Positions 17,639-26,142 of a stretch of 64,000 nt of DNA are shown piece by piece. The notes beneath the pieces were generated by a model that worked only from the letters and a program-made list of their open reading frames with translations, ran no database searches and was not told where the DNA came from. Every line of letters starts with the position of its first letter. The stretch's first letter is position 1. Made by a program: the position numbers and the translations under genes. The stretch covers positions 558,001 to 622,000 of the forward strand of contig NZ_JACEFJ010000002.1 in NCBI RefSeq assembly GCF_015354735.1, read 5' to 3'. Source of the DNA: Pararhodonellum marinum (GTDB lineage Bacteria; Bacteroidota; Bacteroidia; Cytophagales; Cyclobacteriaceae).

Positions 17639-19624
17639 ATGAACAGATTCATAGGCTGCTTAGGCTTTTTGTTGATGATGACATTAAGCTGCCGGGAGGA
17701 AGAATTTCCAATTCCTGGATATCCTCAGGTTGAAACCCACTCCATCGCCATCATGGGCGAAACAAGTGTTGCATTTTCCGGGGCCATAACTTTTCATAAA
17801 AACTTCAAAATCCTTGACCATGGTTTTATCTGGGGAGAAAAAGAAGAGCTCAGTTTGGAACTTTCAGAAAAGTTTTCCAGAGGAGCAACCGAGGGTTCCT
17901 TGAATTTTGAATTTGTCCTGGACAGGGGGATGGTAAAGGATAAAACGTATCATGTAAAAGCATATGCTGTCACCGATACCCATATCGTATATGGAAACGT
18001 CGAGACTTTTGTCAGCCCTGGCAGTAAATCTCCCATGATCCTTGATTTTTCACCCCGAATTGGTGTTTGGGGGGATACCATCAGGATTTCAGGAAAGAAT
18101 TTCAATCAAAGACCCGAAAACAATAAGGTCACTTTCGGACAAGCCGAAGCAGAAATTATCAACAGCAGTGATAGTCTTATTTATTGTTTGGTTCCCACAT
18201 TTAGCTCCTATCCAACGGCATCCATTGCTGTCCAAACCGCAGGGATGCTTGCGAAAGCACCTGAGGTGTTTAAGTTTTCAGCACCCGAATTGTTGTCTTT
18301 TTCACCGACTACGGGGATTTTTGGAGATACCCTGATCTTGGAAGGACTAAACCTTGGGTATTACCTGCATCACTTAAAGGTTTACTTTGATGAACATCCA
18401 GCCAGATTGGTTAGCATGGAACAAAACAAGCTTAAAGTAATCGTACCGGATGAAGTTTCAGTCAAAAACAGTAAAATCAGCCTGCAGTTCGTGGAAAGTC
18501 ACTTGGTATTCAATGACTATTTTACCTTGATTCCGCCAAAACTTTTGGCTTTGGAAAAAACCAGTAGCTTCACCGACACCAGTTTAAAAATTTATGGTGA
18601 AAATTTTAATCCGATTACCGATCAAAATAAACTTTTTTTTGGAAATACCGAGGTAGAAATCCTTAATTCCGGAACAGATTTCCTTGAATTCAGAATGCCA
18701 ACAAGAGGTCATTACAGGAATAGAACGGATAATTTTACAGTGGAAATAGCCGAACAAAGCAATACTTTGGATGTCTCCTTCCAACTTTTGGACCCATGGC
18801 TTAGAATTGCGGATTTTCCATTTTCCGGAGAAAAAGTAAATATGGCAGTAGGATTTTCAGCTTATGGAAAAGGTTATGTAGGCTTAGGTGAAGAAAATTC
18901 GGAAATCTTCTGGGAATATGACCCCATGATGGATTCTTGGAACAAGAGTGTTACATTTCCCGGCAAGAACAGGTCACTGGCCGCACACTTTTCTTTAGGG
19001 GAGTTTGTATATATAGGCCTTGGGTACAATTATCCTTTTAATTACTTTCAGGATTTCTGGAAATTTAATCCAATAACCAAGAGATTTTCAGCTATCAAAC
19101 CATTTCCTTTTGGGTCATACACAGGAATTGGCTTGTCTACAAGAGGAAGAGCATTCTTAATCATTCCTCGGGAAGAGCAAAATTTCTGGGAATATGATCC
19201 TGTAAAGGATGATTGGATTGATTTGGGAAATCAAGGCCTTCCCAAATATCCAGAAACAGGTTTCGTGATCGATGATAGGATGTTTGTGTATGTTTTAGAC
19301 CCCTTCGAAGAAATCAATAGACTGTATGAATATGATTTTAACTTAAAAGTTTGGCTGCCAAAAGCCGAACTATGGGATGGGGAATCTCATGAAGGGTCCA
19401 ATGCATTTGTGATCAATGGAAAGGCCTTTCTCCGAACTTTTCGGTCATTGTACAGGTATGATCCGATACAGGATTTTTGGGAGAAAAGGGCCTTTAAAGA
19501 TCCAGATTTCAGAAATTACGCGGTATCCTTTGTCATCAACCAGAAAGTTTATTTAGGTACCGCAGGTTCCTTTATTAATGTAAATGACTTCTGGGAATAT
19601 GACCCAGCTTATGATGTAGATTGA
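17639..19624 (+). CDS. IPT/TIG and Kelch-like lipoprotein, cassette copy B2
   Basis: A 661-aa lipoprotein (MTLSC lipobox). Layout: an N-terminal domain shared with B1 (to about residue 125), three IPT/TIG domains (starting near PMILDFSPRIGVWGD, PELLSFSPTTGIFGD and PKLLALEKTSSFTD), and a C-terminal Kelch-type propeller with repeats such as WEYDPMMDSW, WKFNPITKRF, WEYDPVKDDW, YRYDPIQDFW and WEYDPAYD. Such proteins sit on the cell surface and bind other proteins or glycans; the ligand is unknown. Placed between two barrel proteins, it likely forms an outer-membrane pair with one of them (inference). Confidence 0.82.
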   Translation: MNRFIGCLGFLLMMTLSCREEEFPIPGYPQVETHSIAIMGETSVAFSGAITFHKNFKILDHGFIWGEKEELSLELSEKFSRGATEGSLNFEFVLDRGMVKDKTYHVKAYAVTDTHIVYGNVETFVSPGSKSPMILDFSPRIGVWGDTIRISGKNFNQRPENNKVTFGQAEAEIINSSDSLIYCLVPTFSSYPTASIAVQTAGMLAKAPEVFKFSAPELLSFSPTTGIFGDTLILEGLNLGYYLHHLKVYFDEHPARLVSMEQNKLKVIVPDEVSVKNSKISLQFVESHLVFNDYFTLIPPKLLALEKTSSFTDTSLKIYGENFNPITDQNKLFFGNTEVEILNSGTDFLEFRMPTRGHYRNRTDNFTVEIAEQSNTLDVSFQLLDPWLRIADFPFSGEKVNMAVGFSAYGKGYVGLGEENSEIFWEYDPMMDSWNKSVTFPGKNRSLAAHFSLGEFVYIGLGYNYPFNYFQDFWKFNPITKRFSAIKPFPFGSYTGIGLSTRGRAFLIIPREEQNFWEYDPVKDDWIDLGNQGLPKYPETGFVIDDRMFVYVLDPFEEINRLYEYDFNLKVWLPKAELWDGESHEGSNAFVINGKAFLRTFRSLYRYDPIQDFWEKRAFKDPDFRNYAVSFVINQKVYLGTAGSFINVNDFWEYDPAYDVD

Positions 19625-19669
19625 AACAACAAATTTAAATAACCATTTATACTTAATTGTACCCACCCT

Positions 19670-20899
19670 ATGAAGAATCTTTTTTTTATGCCGCTGTTTT
19701 TTGTCCTTTTTCAGGCATCATTTGCCCAATCCGACTTTAGAAGCAGTTATCTTTTAACCTTGGAGCAGGATACGGTTTATGGTTTTATAGATTACAGGGA
19801 AAGCAAAAAGAACATGTTGCATTGTCGGTTCAAGGCTTCTGCGGATGCTGATGTGGTCACTTTCACCCCAACCGAAATCAATGGTTTTGGCTTTTTTGGA
19901 GATAGAGTTTTTGAATCCAAAACCATTGTCTCGCAGGATGGTGAAGAGAAAACCTATTTCTTTGAGGTTTTGGTAAGCGGTGAGCTTTCCTTGTACAAAG
20001 CGGATCAGGATTTTTTTGTGGAGAGCCCTCAGGCTAGTTTAACAAGACTGACTGCCCCTAGGACAATGGTTCAGCAGGGTGGTAAGCAATATGTTCAAGA
20101 CAACAATCAACACATCAGGGTGATGAATGCCCTCACGGCAGATTGTCCATCCATGAAAACCAAAGTTGCCTCAATGGGAAGTGGGGAAAAAAGCTTCACT
20201 CAAATCGTGGAAAATTACAATGAATGCAAGGGTGTGGAATATGTGACTTATAAAGGTGACAAAGAATGGCTTTCGGTTAAAATTGCCCCCATGATAGGGG
20301 TAGGCGTTTCCCAGGCAAACTTTGTAGCAGGCGATCCGGATTATAGGGATTTTAATGGATTTTCAGACTACTCCGTTTCCCCTATTTTGGGGATGACCAT
20401 TGACTTTTCTAATCCCAGGATGAGTGAAAGAATCTCCCTGACCCTTAATCCCATGATTCAGAACCATCGCTATTCCGTAAGCACAATCTCTGAAGCCCCT
20501 TTTCTCAGAAATACCTACAACATGGAAGTGAGTATCATGGAACTCAAATTACCAGTGGGGTTTACTTACAAGTTTACAGGGAAAACCTTGAGTCCTTTTT
20601 TTCGAACGGGCTTGTCCTATACGCATCACCTTAGGCGATCATCCAGTAGTGTCAGAGAGAGACTGATTGTCGAAACCTTGACCATCTTTGAAGGGGAAGG
20701 TCAGTCTTTGACCAGGTCCCAATTTGGCCTGTGGGCCGCATTGGGTATTCAAAAATCATGGAATAAAAACAAGGCTTTGTTTTTTGAAGCAAGGGCAGAA
20801 CAGACAGGAGGGATGAATAACAATGTGGGAGGAAAACCCGCCTCCAATCATCCTCCAAGTGTAGTCAATTTCCAGTTTTTGACAGGGATATATTTCTAG
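19670..20899 (+). CDS. Outer-membrane barrel protein, cassette copy A3
   Basis: A 409-aa paralogue of A1 and A2: signal peptide (MKNLFFMPLFFVLFQASFAQ), SDFRSSYLLTLEQDTVYGFI at the mature start, cysteines in LTADCPSM and YNECKG, and a barrel-like C-terminal half ending FLTGIYF. The most divergent of the three at the DNA level. No B partner follows: the next gene is an unrelated flavin reductase after 197 bp, so the array ends unpaired. Function unknown. Confidence 0.78.
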   Translation: MKNLFFMPLFFVLFQASFAQSDFRSSYLLTLEQDTVYGFIDYRESKKNMLHCRFKASADADVVTFTPTEINGFGFFGDRVFESKTIVSQDGEEKTYFFEVLVSGELSLYKADQDFFVESPQASLTRLTAPRTMVQQGGKQYVQDNNQHIRVMNALTADCPSMKTKVASMGSGEKSFTQIVENYNECKGVEYVTYKGDKEWLSVKIAPMIGVGVSQANFVAGDPDYRDFNGFSDYSVSPILGMTIDFSNPRMSERISLTLNPMIQNHRYSVSTISEAPFLRNTYNMEVSIMELKLPVGFTYKFTGKTLSPFFRTGLSYTHHLRRSSSSVRERLIVETLTIFEGEGQSLTRSQFGLWAALGIQKSWNKNKALFFEARAEQTGGMNNNVGGKPASNHPPSVVNFQFLTGIYF

Positions 20900-21049
20900 T
20901 AAAACTTAAGTTTTTTTCCTTTACCAGTGTATAGAAGGCAACTGGTTCCATCAATCAAAGAGAGATTTTTTGCATATCTAATTGTTATTCAGGGGTTTTA
21001 TTTCTTATGGCTGATGAATTTACTTTTTTCCTGAACGATTCCAAGATCA

Positions 21050-21086
21050 GGTTAGTTGTATATACATATAATTTTGAAAACTAACC
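21050..21086. promoter_or_regulatory. Inverted repeat upstream of the flavin reductase gene
   Basis: GGTTAGTT (21050-21057) and AACTAACC (21079-21086) form a perfect 8-bp inverted repeat with a 21-base AT-rich spacer that includes TAATTTTG, a -7-like box. It ends 10 bases before the start codon. It could be an operator for a redox or electrophile sensor or a leader hairpin; no regulator gene is nearby. Confidence 0.35.
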
Positions 21087-21096
21087 AACTTACATT

Positions 21097-22203
21097 ATGA
21101 GCACCAAACCACTTTTAGAGATGTTAACTTTGGGAGATCTGGAATTGAAAAACAGGGTCATCATGGCTCCCATGACCCGCAGCAGGGCGGATAATCCGGA
21201 CAATAAACCCACTGAACTTCATGTCAAATATTACAAACAAAGGGCATCAGCCGGATTGATCATTACCGAAGGCTCACAGGTTTCCAAGAAGGCAGTTGGG
21301 TATATCAATACGCCGGGCATTTATTCACCGGCACAGGTGGAAGGCTGGAAAAAAGTAACATCAGCTGTCCATGAAAAAGGTGGAAAGATATTCATTCAAA
21401 TCTGGCATGTGGGAAGAATTTCACACCCGGATTTTCATAACGGTGAATTGCCACATGCTCCTTCTGCGATCAACCCCAACTCCAAGTCATTTACACCAAA
21501 AGGTTTCAAAGAAACGGTGACCCCAGCGGAAATGACCATTGAAGAAATTCAAAACACCATCAATGATTTTAAAATGGGCGGTAAAAATGCCATGGAGGCT
21601 GGTTTTGATGGCGTGGAGATCCATTCCTCCAACGGATACCTGCTCCATCAATTTTTCAGCCGAACCTCTAATGTGCGGACAGATGGCTATGGAGGCAGCA
21701 TTGAAAACCGGGCCAAAATCCTATTTGAAATCATCGAGGCACTCAAAGAAGTCATGCCAGAAAACAGGATTGGGCTCAGATTGAATCCGTCTCTGCATGG
21801 GATTTTTGGGATGACCATGGACGAAGAAAGTATTCCCACTTTTGACTATATCATTGAAAAGCTGAGTCATTATGATCTGGCCTACCTCCATCTTTCAGAA
21901 CCTTTTACAGATGTGTCGGAACTTCCTCACGCAGTAAGTGAGATCGCCAAAAGATACAGGCCCATGTACAAAGGCACCTTGATTATCAATGGGGACTTTG
22001 ATCAGGAAAAAGGTAACCGGTACATTTTGGAAGGCTTGGCTGACGCAGTGGCTTATGGCAAGCCTTACGTTTCCAATCCGGACTTGGTGGAAAGATTTGC
22101 CAATGATGCCCCTATCGCAGATTGGGATCAGGATACCTTCTATACCCCAGGCGAAAAAGGATACACTGATTATCCCAAATTAAAAGCTGAAAAAACAGTT
22201 TAA
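21097..22203 (+). CDS. Alkene reductase, old-yellow-enzyme family
   Basis: A 368-aa FMN-dependent ene-reductase (NADH:flavin oxidoreductase / NemA-like). Motifs: NRVIMAPMTRSRADN at the start of the barrel, IFIQIWHVGRISHP, GFDGVEIHSSNGYLLHQFF (His/Asn substrate-binding pair region), and DGYGGSIENRAKI, then the FMN phosphate region near AVAYGKPYVSNPDLVERF. The family reduces activated C=C bonds and nitro compounds in detoxification. It is monocistronic: inverted repeat before it and a good terminator 5 bases after its stop. Confidence 0.94.
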   Translation: MSTKPLLEMLTLGDLELKNRVIMAPMTRSRADNPDNKPTELHVKYYKQRASAGLIITEGSQVSKKAVGYINTPGIYSPAQVEGWKKVTSAVHEKGGKIFIQIWHVGRISHPDFHNGELPHAPSAINPNSKSFTPKGFKETVTPAEMTIEEIQNTINDFKMGGKNAMEAGFDGVEIHSSNGYLLHQFFSRTSNVRTDGYGGSIENRAKILFEIIEALKEVMPENRIGLRLNPSLHGIFGMTMDEESIPTFDYIIEKLSHYDLAYLHLSEPFTDVSELPHAVSEIAKRYRPMYKGTLIINGDFDQEKGNRYILEGLADAVAYGKPYVSNPDLVERFANDAPIADWDQDTFYTPGEKGYTDYPKLKAEKTV

Positions 22204-22204
22204 A

Positions 22205-22235
22205 TAAAAAAAGGCCAATCAAATTGGCCTTTTTT
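22205..22235 (+). terminator. Rho-independent terminator after the alkene reductase gene
   Basis: AGGCCAAT (22212-22219), loop CAA, ATTGGCCT (22223-22230), flanked by an A-run and a T-run, so it can work in both directions although no minus-strand gene ends here. Confidence 0.88.
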
Positions 22236-22373
22236 ATGCCCTATCATGTAATTTTAGAAAAGAAAATCTTCAAAGAAAACTTTCTTTGTTGGCTTTAGTT
22301 AATCATTTGATAACCTTAAAATTCAGTAGAACTTTTATACTTTTGACGATAATTTGAATCAAGTTTGAGCAAC

Positions 22374-22979
22374 ATGAAGCTTACATTTTTGTTGGGATTT
22401 TTCTTTTTGATTTGTCAGGGTGTGAAGGCACAGTTTTCAGAAAACAACGCGATTTACCTTAGCCAATCCGCTTTTGTGGGCAATTACTTTGGAGCGACCA
22501 TGAGTCTCAATTACATCCATAAAGAAAATCTGGTGGTGGAACTGGGAGCAATGATTATGGCCAAAAGACCCGGGGATCGCCCGGAAGATTACAATGGGGG
22601 CATGCTCAGTATTTTTACTTTTGGATTGGCGGCTCCCAGAAATTACATCAGTTCCTATCAGCTGCTAATCGGAAAATCCATAGTCCTGACCCCGGAAGGG
22701 AATCAGCGCCTGCACCTCAAAATCGGGCCTACCTGGAACCAAATCAGCACACCTACCAACTGGCAGCGGGTGTCAGGGTCAGGTCTTGTTGCCGGAAATT
22801 ATTCCTATGAATTGGTGGATAGTCAAGGTCTCGGATTCATGGTCAGACCCACTTTGGAATTTCCGATTACAAGGGGATTTGGGATCGGGTTTGGGACATT
22901 TTTTCACTTTCACCGACAATCCATCAACTGTGGGGCAGAGATGCGTTTGATGCTTGGTTTGCTTCGCAGAAAATACTAA
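22374..22979 (+). CDS. Secreted protein of unknown function, barrel-like
   Basis: A 201-aa protein with a signal peptide (MKLTFLLGFFFLICQGVKAQ) and alternating-hydrophobic segments (YFGATMSLNYIHKENLVVE, LHLKIGPTWNQ, GFGIGFGTFFHFHRQS) typical of a small outer-membrane barrel. I recognise no named family. The ATG at 22374 is preferred to a TTG at 22365. Its tail overlaps the stop of the convergent PQQ dehydrogenase gene by four bases. Confidence 0.7.
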   Translation: MKLTFLLGFFFLICQGVKAQFSENNAIYLSQSAFVGNYFGATMSLNYIHKENLVVELGAMIMAKRPGDRPEDYNGGMLSIFTFGLAAPRNYISSYQLLIGKSIVLTPEGNQRLHLKIGPTWNQISTPTNWQRVSGSGLVAGNYSYELVDSQGLGFMVRPTLEFPITRGFGIGFGTFFHFHRQSINCGAEMRLMLGLLRRKY

Positions 22980-25102
22980 TCTGGCAGGGCAAAAGCCACA
23001 TAAGCATCTCCGGATTTGGTTCCTTTACCTCCTCCGCATGCGATGACCACATATTGTTTCCCGCCTTTCATGTACACGGCAGGGGTGGCATGACCCGCAG
23101 CGGGGATGCTTGCTTCCCACAACAAATCCCCATTGTCCTTGTCAAAGGCCCTAATTTTTTCATCCTTGGTAGCGGCTATGAAGACCAATCCGCCTGCGGT
23201 GGTGACGGGTCCTCCATAATTTTCCGTCCCGGTTGGGGGGATGCCTTTTTCGGTCAGTTCTTCAAATTCTCCCAGTATAGATTGCCATTTTACTTTCCCG
23301 GTATTCATGTCTATGGCTGTCAGGGTTCCCCATGGCGGATTGATGCCCGGATACCCGTCTTCTGTCAGCAGGCGGGAATATCCTTTCATAAAGTAGCGGG
23401 AATACAGCCGTTCCTGTCCCCCTTCCATTTCTTTTTTATCCCCCACGGTAACCTGCTCTTTACCCAAGAGGTAATTGACCATCAGTTCCCTTTGACTTTC
23501 TTCAATGTGGGCAAATGCAGGCATGGCACCTTTTCCTCTTTTGATCAGGTTACCCAGACTTTGGGCATCATATTTATCTCCAAGGTTTTCCAGCGATGGG
23601 AATGCTGGAGGGTTGCCTTTTTTGTTCATGCCATGGCAATTGGCACAATAATTCACGTAGACACTCTGCCCTAAATTATCAAAATCCGGATTCTGGCCCA
23701 TTTGAATCAGCCACGGCATCTCGTTGGCATTGACATAGAGGGTCTGCGTGTGGGGATCAAAAGAAGAGCCTCCCCATTCAGCCCCACCATCCATTCCGGG
23801 AAAAAGCACAATCCCATATTCTTCGCTGGGTGGCAACCACATGTGTCCATATTTTGCATTTTCCAGTTTGCCCCGGATATCCGATTCCCACTCTGGAGTG
23901 AGGTTAAGGATTTCTCTCTCCGTATAGGCCATCCTCATAAAGGGTTCGGGAAGCGTGGGATGGGGTTGGGTGGGCCAGCTTTGTTCTCCTGGCAAGGTGG
24001 AGGCAGGTACTTCCCTCTCCTCAATGGGCCAAACGGGCTCTCCGGTCACCCGGTCCAGTACATACACATAACCCTGCTTGGAGGTCTGTGCCACCGCATC
24101 GATCCATTTTCCGTTTTTTTTGATCCTGACCAGGTTGGGATTGGCAGGAAAATCACGGTCCCAAATGTCATGGTGTACCCCTTGGAAGTGCCAGATCCTT
24201 TCCCCTGTTGCAGCATCCAAAGCCAATAGGGTATTGGCAAAGAGGTTTTGCCCATGCCGGTATCCTCCCCAGAAATCATAAGTGGAGGATCCTGTAGGAA
24301 CATACACAATGCCCCGCTCCTCGTCCAAACTCATGCCTGCCCAGTTGTTTGCACCGCCTATAAATTTAACGTAGGTGGTATCCCAAGTGTCATACCCAAA
24401 CTGTCCGGGTTGGGGAATGGTGTGAAAAATCCATTCCCGCTTGCCTGTTTTGACATCATAGGCCCTGATGTGGCCTGGGGCAGCATCAAGGCCTTCGGAA
24501 AGGCGCATGCCCAAAATAAGTTTATTGCCGTAAATGATGCCTGGGGTATTGGAAACAATTAGAAATTTCTCCAAATCTGTATCCAGATCTTTTTGAAGGT
24601 CTACTTTTCCCCCATCTCCAAAATCCATGATAGGCCGACCGGAAGTGGCATCAAGCGCCATTAGCCAGTTTCCCGCCGTAAAAAGAATCCGTTTATCTGC
24701 TCCATCCTCCCAGTAAGTGACACCTCGGTTGGTTCCCGCCCATGAATTTTGACCACCGAGAAGCTGAAAGGGATTGAAGCGCCAGAGCAATTTCCCTGTG
24801 GCAGCATCCAGGGCAAAGACATTGATTTGGGGACTTGTGGCAAACAAGACCCCATCCACCACGATCGGCTGGCATTGGATCTGAGAACGTTCTGTAGCAT
24901 CACCCGTTTCAAAGGTCCAGGCTACCTGAAGGTCTTTGACATTGTATTTGTTGATCTGCGTGTGGGAGACATAGCGGGCAGCATCTTTGGTGCCCCCAAA
25001 GGTTTGCCATTCACTGTAATCTAGGGAAGCGGTTTCGGGTTGGGTGTTGCAGGAGGCCACTAGGATGGCCGTGGTCAATAGCAATAAAATTCTACTCGAC
25101 AT
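22976..25102 (-). CDS. PQQ-dependent dehydrogenase with inserted cytochrome c domain
   Basis: A 708-aa lipoprotein (LVASC lipobox) with the eight-bladed quinoprotein propeller of membrane glucose/alcohol dehydrogenases: VFALDAATGKLLWRFNP, LLALDAATGERIWHFQ, GYVYVLDRVTGEPVWP. Near residue 486 a cytochrome c domain is inserted (NYCANCHGMNKKG, with Met ligand candidate in KGAMPAFAH). The propeller then resumes (TAIDMNTGKVKW, IRAFDKDNGDLLWEASIP). It would oxidise a sugar or alcohol at the membrane and pass electrons to its own heme. PQQ synthesis genes are not in the window. It is 72 bp downstream of the nucleoside hydrolase gene, possibly the last gene of that operon. Confidence 0.9.
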   Translation of the reverse strand: MSSRILLLLTTAILVASCNTQPETASLDYSEWQTFGGTKDAARYVSHTQINKYNVKDLQVAWTFETGDATERSQIQCQPIVVDGVLFATSPQINVFALDAATGKLLWRFNPFQLLGGQNSWAGTNRGVTYWEDGADKRILFTAGNWLMALDATSGRPIMDFGDGGKVDLQKDLDTDLEKFLIVSNTPGIIYGNKLILGMRLSEGLDAAPGHIRAYDVKTGKREWIFHTIPQPGQFGYDTWDTTYVKFIGGANNWAGMSLDEERGIVYVPTGSSTYDFWGGYRHGQNLFANTLLALDAATGERIWHFQGVHHDIWDRDFPANPNLVRIKKNGKWIDAVAQTSKQGYVYVLDRVTGEPVWPIEEREVPASTLPGEQSWPTQPHPTLPEPFMRMAYTEREILNLTPEWESDIRGKLENAKYGHMWLPPSEEYGIVLFPGMDGGAEWGGSSFDPHTQTLYVNANEMPWLIQMGQNPDFDNLGQSVYVNYCANCHGMNKKGNPPAFPSLENLGDKYDAQSLGNLIKRGKGAMPAFAHIEESQRELMVNYLLGKEQVTVGDKKEMEGGQERLYSRYFMKGYSRLLTEDGYPGINPPWGTLTAIDMNTGKVKWQSILGEFEELTEKGIPPTGTENYGGPVTTAGGLVFIAATKDEKIRAFDKDNGDLLWEASIPAAGHATPAVYMKGGKQYVVIACGGGKGTKSGDAYVAFALPD

Positions 25103-25174
25103 TAATTTTGGAATGATGGGTGAAAGAACAGGAAAATGGAATCGGGATCCATCGTTACAACTCTGAATATAAGA

Positions 25175-26098
25175 TTATTCTTTCAAAACACGCCAAAAAT
25201 CCGCTACAAAAGCTTCTTTGTCAATTTTGGAATAAATTTTCACCGTAAAGGATTTGTTTTCCGGTGGAGAATTGACCTGCAAAGTTTCTGAATGTTGTGG
25301 CAACAAATAGGCCTGCACCAAAGCCAGGTCCCACATCACCCGGGTTCGGTCCTGTGGATTTTGCTCCCTCCAACGGTTTTGAAGGATTTTTTGGATGGGG
25401 ATGCTATCATCCAGCCTTCCATAGGTATCATCACGGTCATATTGCAGGGGAAGGGCAGTTTCAAGTGGCATAATGGTAAATTCCAGGCCATCCAGATCCA
25501 ATAAATGATCAAAGGCATTGAGGTCATTTCGGATGTTGAATTCATTTTTACTCCAAGCCCGGGTTTCCTGATTGTATCGAGCCCCCAAGGCAAAAATTCG
25601 GATTTTCGGGAGAATTTCAGGGGCCAGAATGAGGGCAGATGCGACGTTTGTCAGGGCTCCCAAAGTCAGGATATCCAGCTTTTCCCCTTCCGGGAGGGAT
25701 TTGGCCAATGCAATAATGGCTTGGGCAGCTGGAGAATCCCTTGGTTCCTGTCCACCCCAGGCCCGGCCGATTTGTCGGTCTGCTCCTTTGGGATGGGGGA
25801 GTCGCAACAAGCCCATGGCCTCAAGGATTTCTTCATTTAGCCTTTGGCTGTCTTCCATGGTTTGCAGGCCTTTGGTTTCATAAGCATTCCACTTTTCAAA
25901 AACCAACAGATCTGGATTGTTGAAATGTGCGGAACTCAGTCCTACTACCTCAACATTCGGATCTTTGAGTAACCTGACAATAGCATAAAGGTCATCCATT
26001 TCATTCCCGGTATCTGAGTCCAACCATACTTTTTGTTTTTGCGCAAAGGAGGGGACGATCAGGATCAGAAGAACGAAAAGGACGAGATATTTTTTCAT
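25175..26098 (-). CDS. Secreted nucleoside hydrolase-like protein (IUNH family)
   Basis: A 307-aa protein with a signal peptide (MKKYLVLFVLLILIVPSFAQ) and the calcium-binding N-terminal motif WLDSDTGNEMDDLYAIV of inosine-uridine nucleoside hydrolases, followed by DILTLGALTNVASAL, another family hallmark. It would cleave an N-glycosidic bond; in the periplasm the real substrate may be a nucleoside or another ribo-glycoside. It lies 44 bp downstream of the DUF5060 gene in the large minus-strand sugar block. Confidence 0.85.
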   Translation of the reverse strand: MKKYLVLFVLLILIVPSFAQKQKVWLDSDTGNEMDDLYAIVRLLKDPNVEVVGLSSAHFNNPDLLVFEKWNAYETKGLQTMEDSQRLNEEILEAMGLLRLPHPKGADRQIGRAWGGQEPRDSPAAQAIIALAKSLPEGEKLDILTLGALTNVASALILAPEILPKIRIFALGARYNQETRAWSKNEFNIRNDLNAFDHLLDLDGLEFTIMPLETALPLQYDRDDTYGRLDDSIPIQKILQNRWREQNPQDRTRVMWDLALVQAYLLPQHSETLQVNSPPENKSFTVKIYSKIDKEAFVADFWRVLKE

Positions 26099-26142
26099 AA
26101 GGTCAGCTGCTTTGATTCATTGGTAATATAGGCAAATCAAAG

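Noticed and set aside
23054-24562. Several long plus-strand frames opposite the PQQ dehydrogenase
   Set aside because: Shadows of a clear quinoprotein gene; composition and lack of motifs argue against coding.
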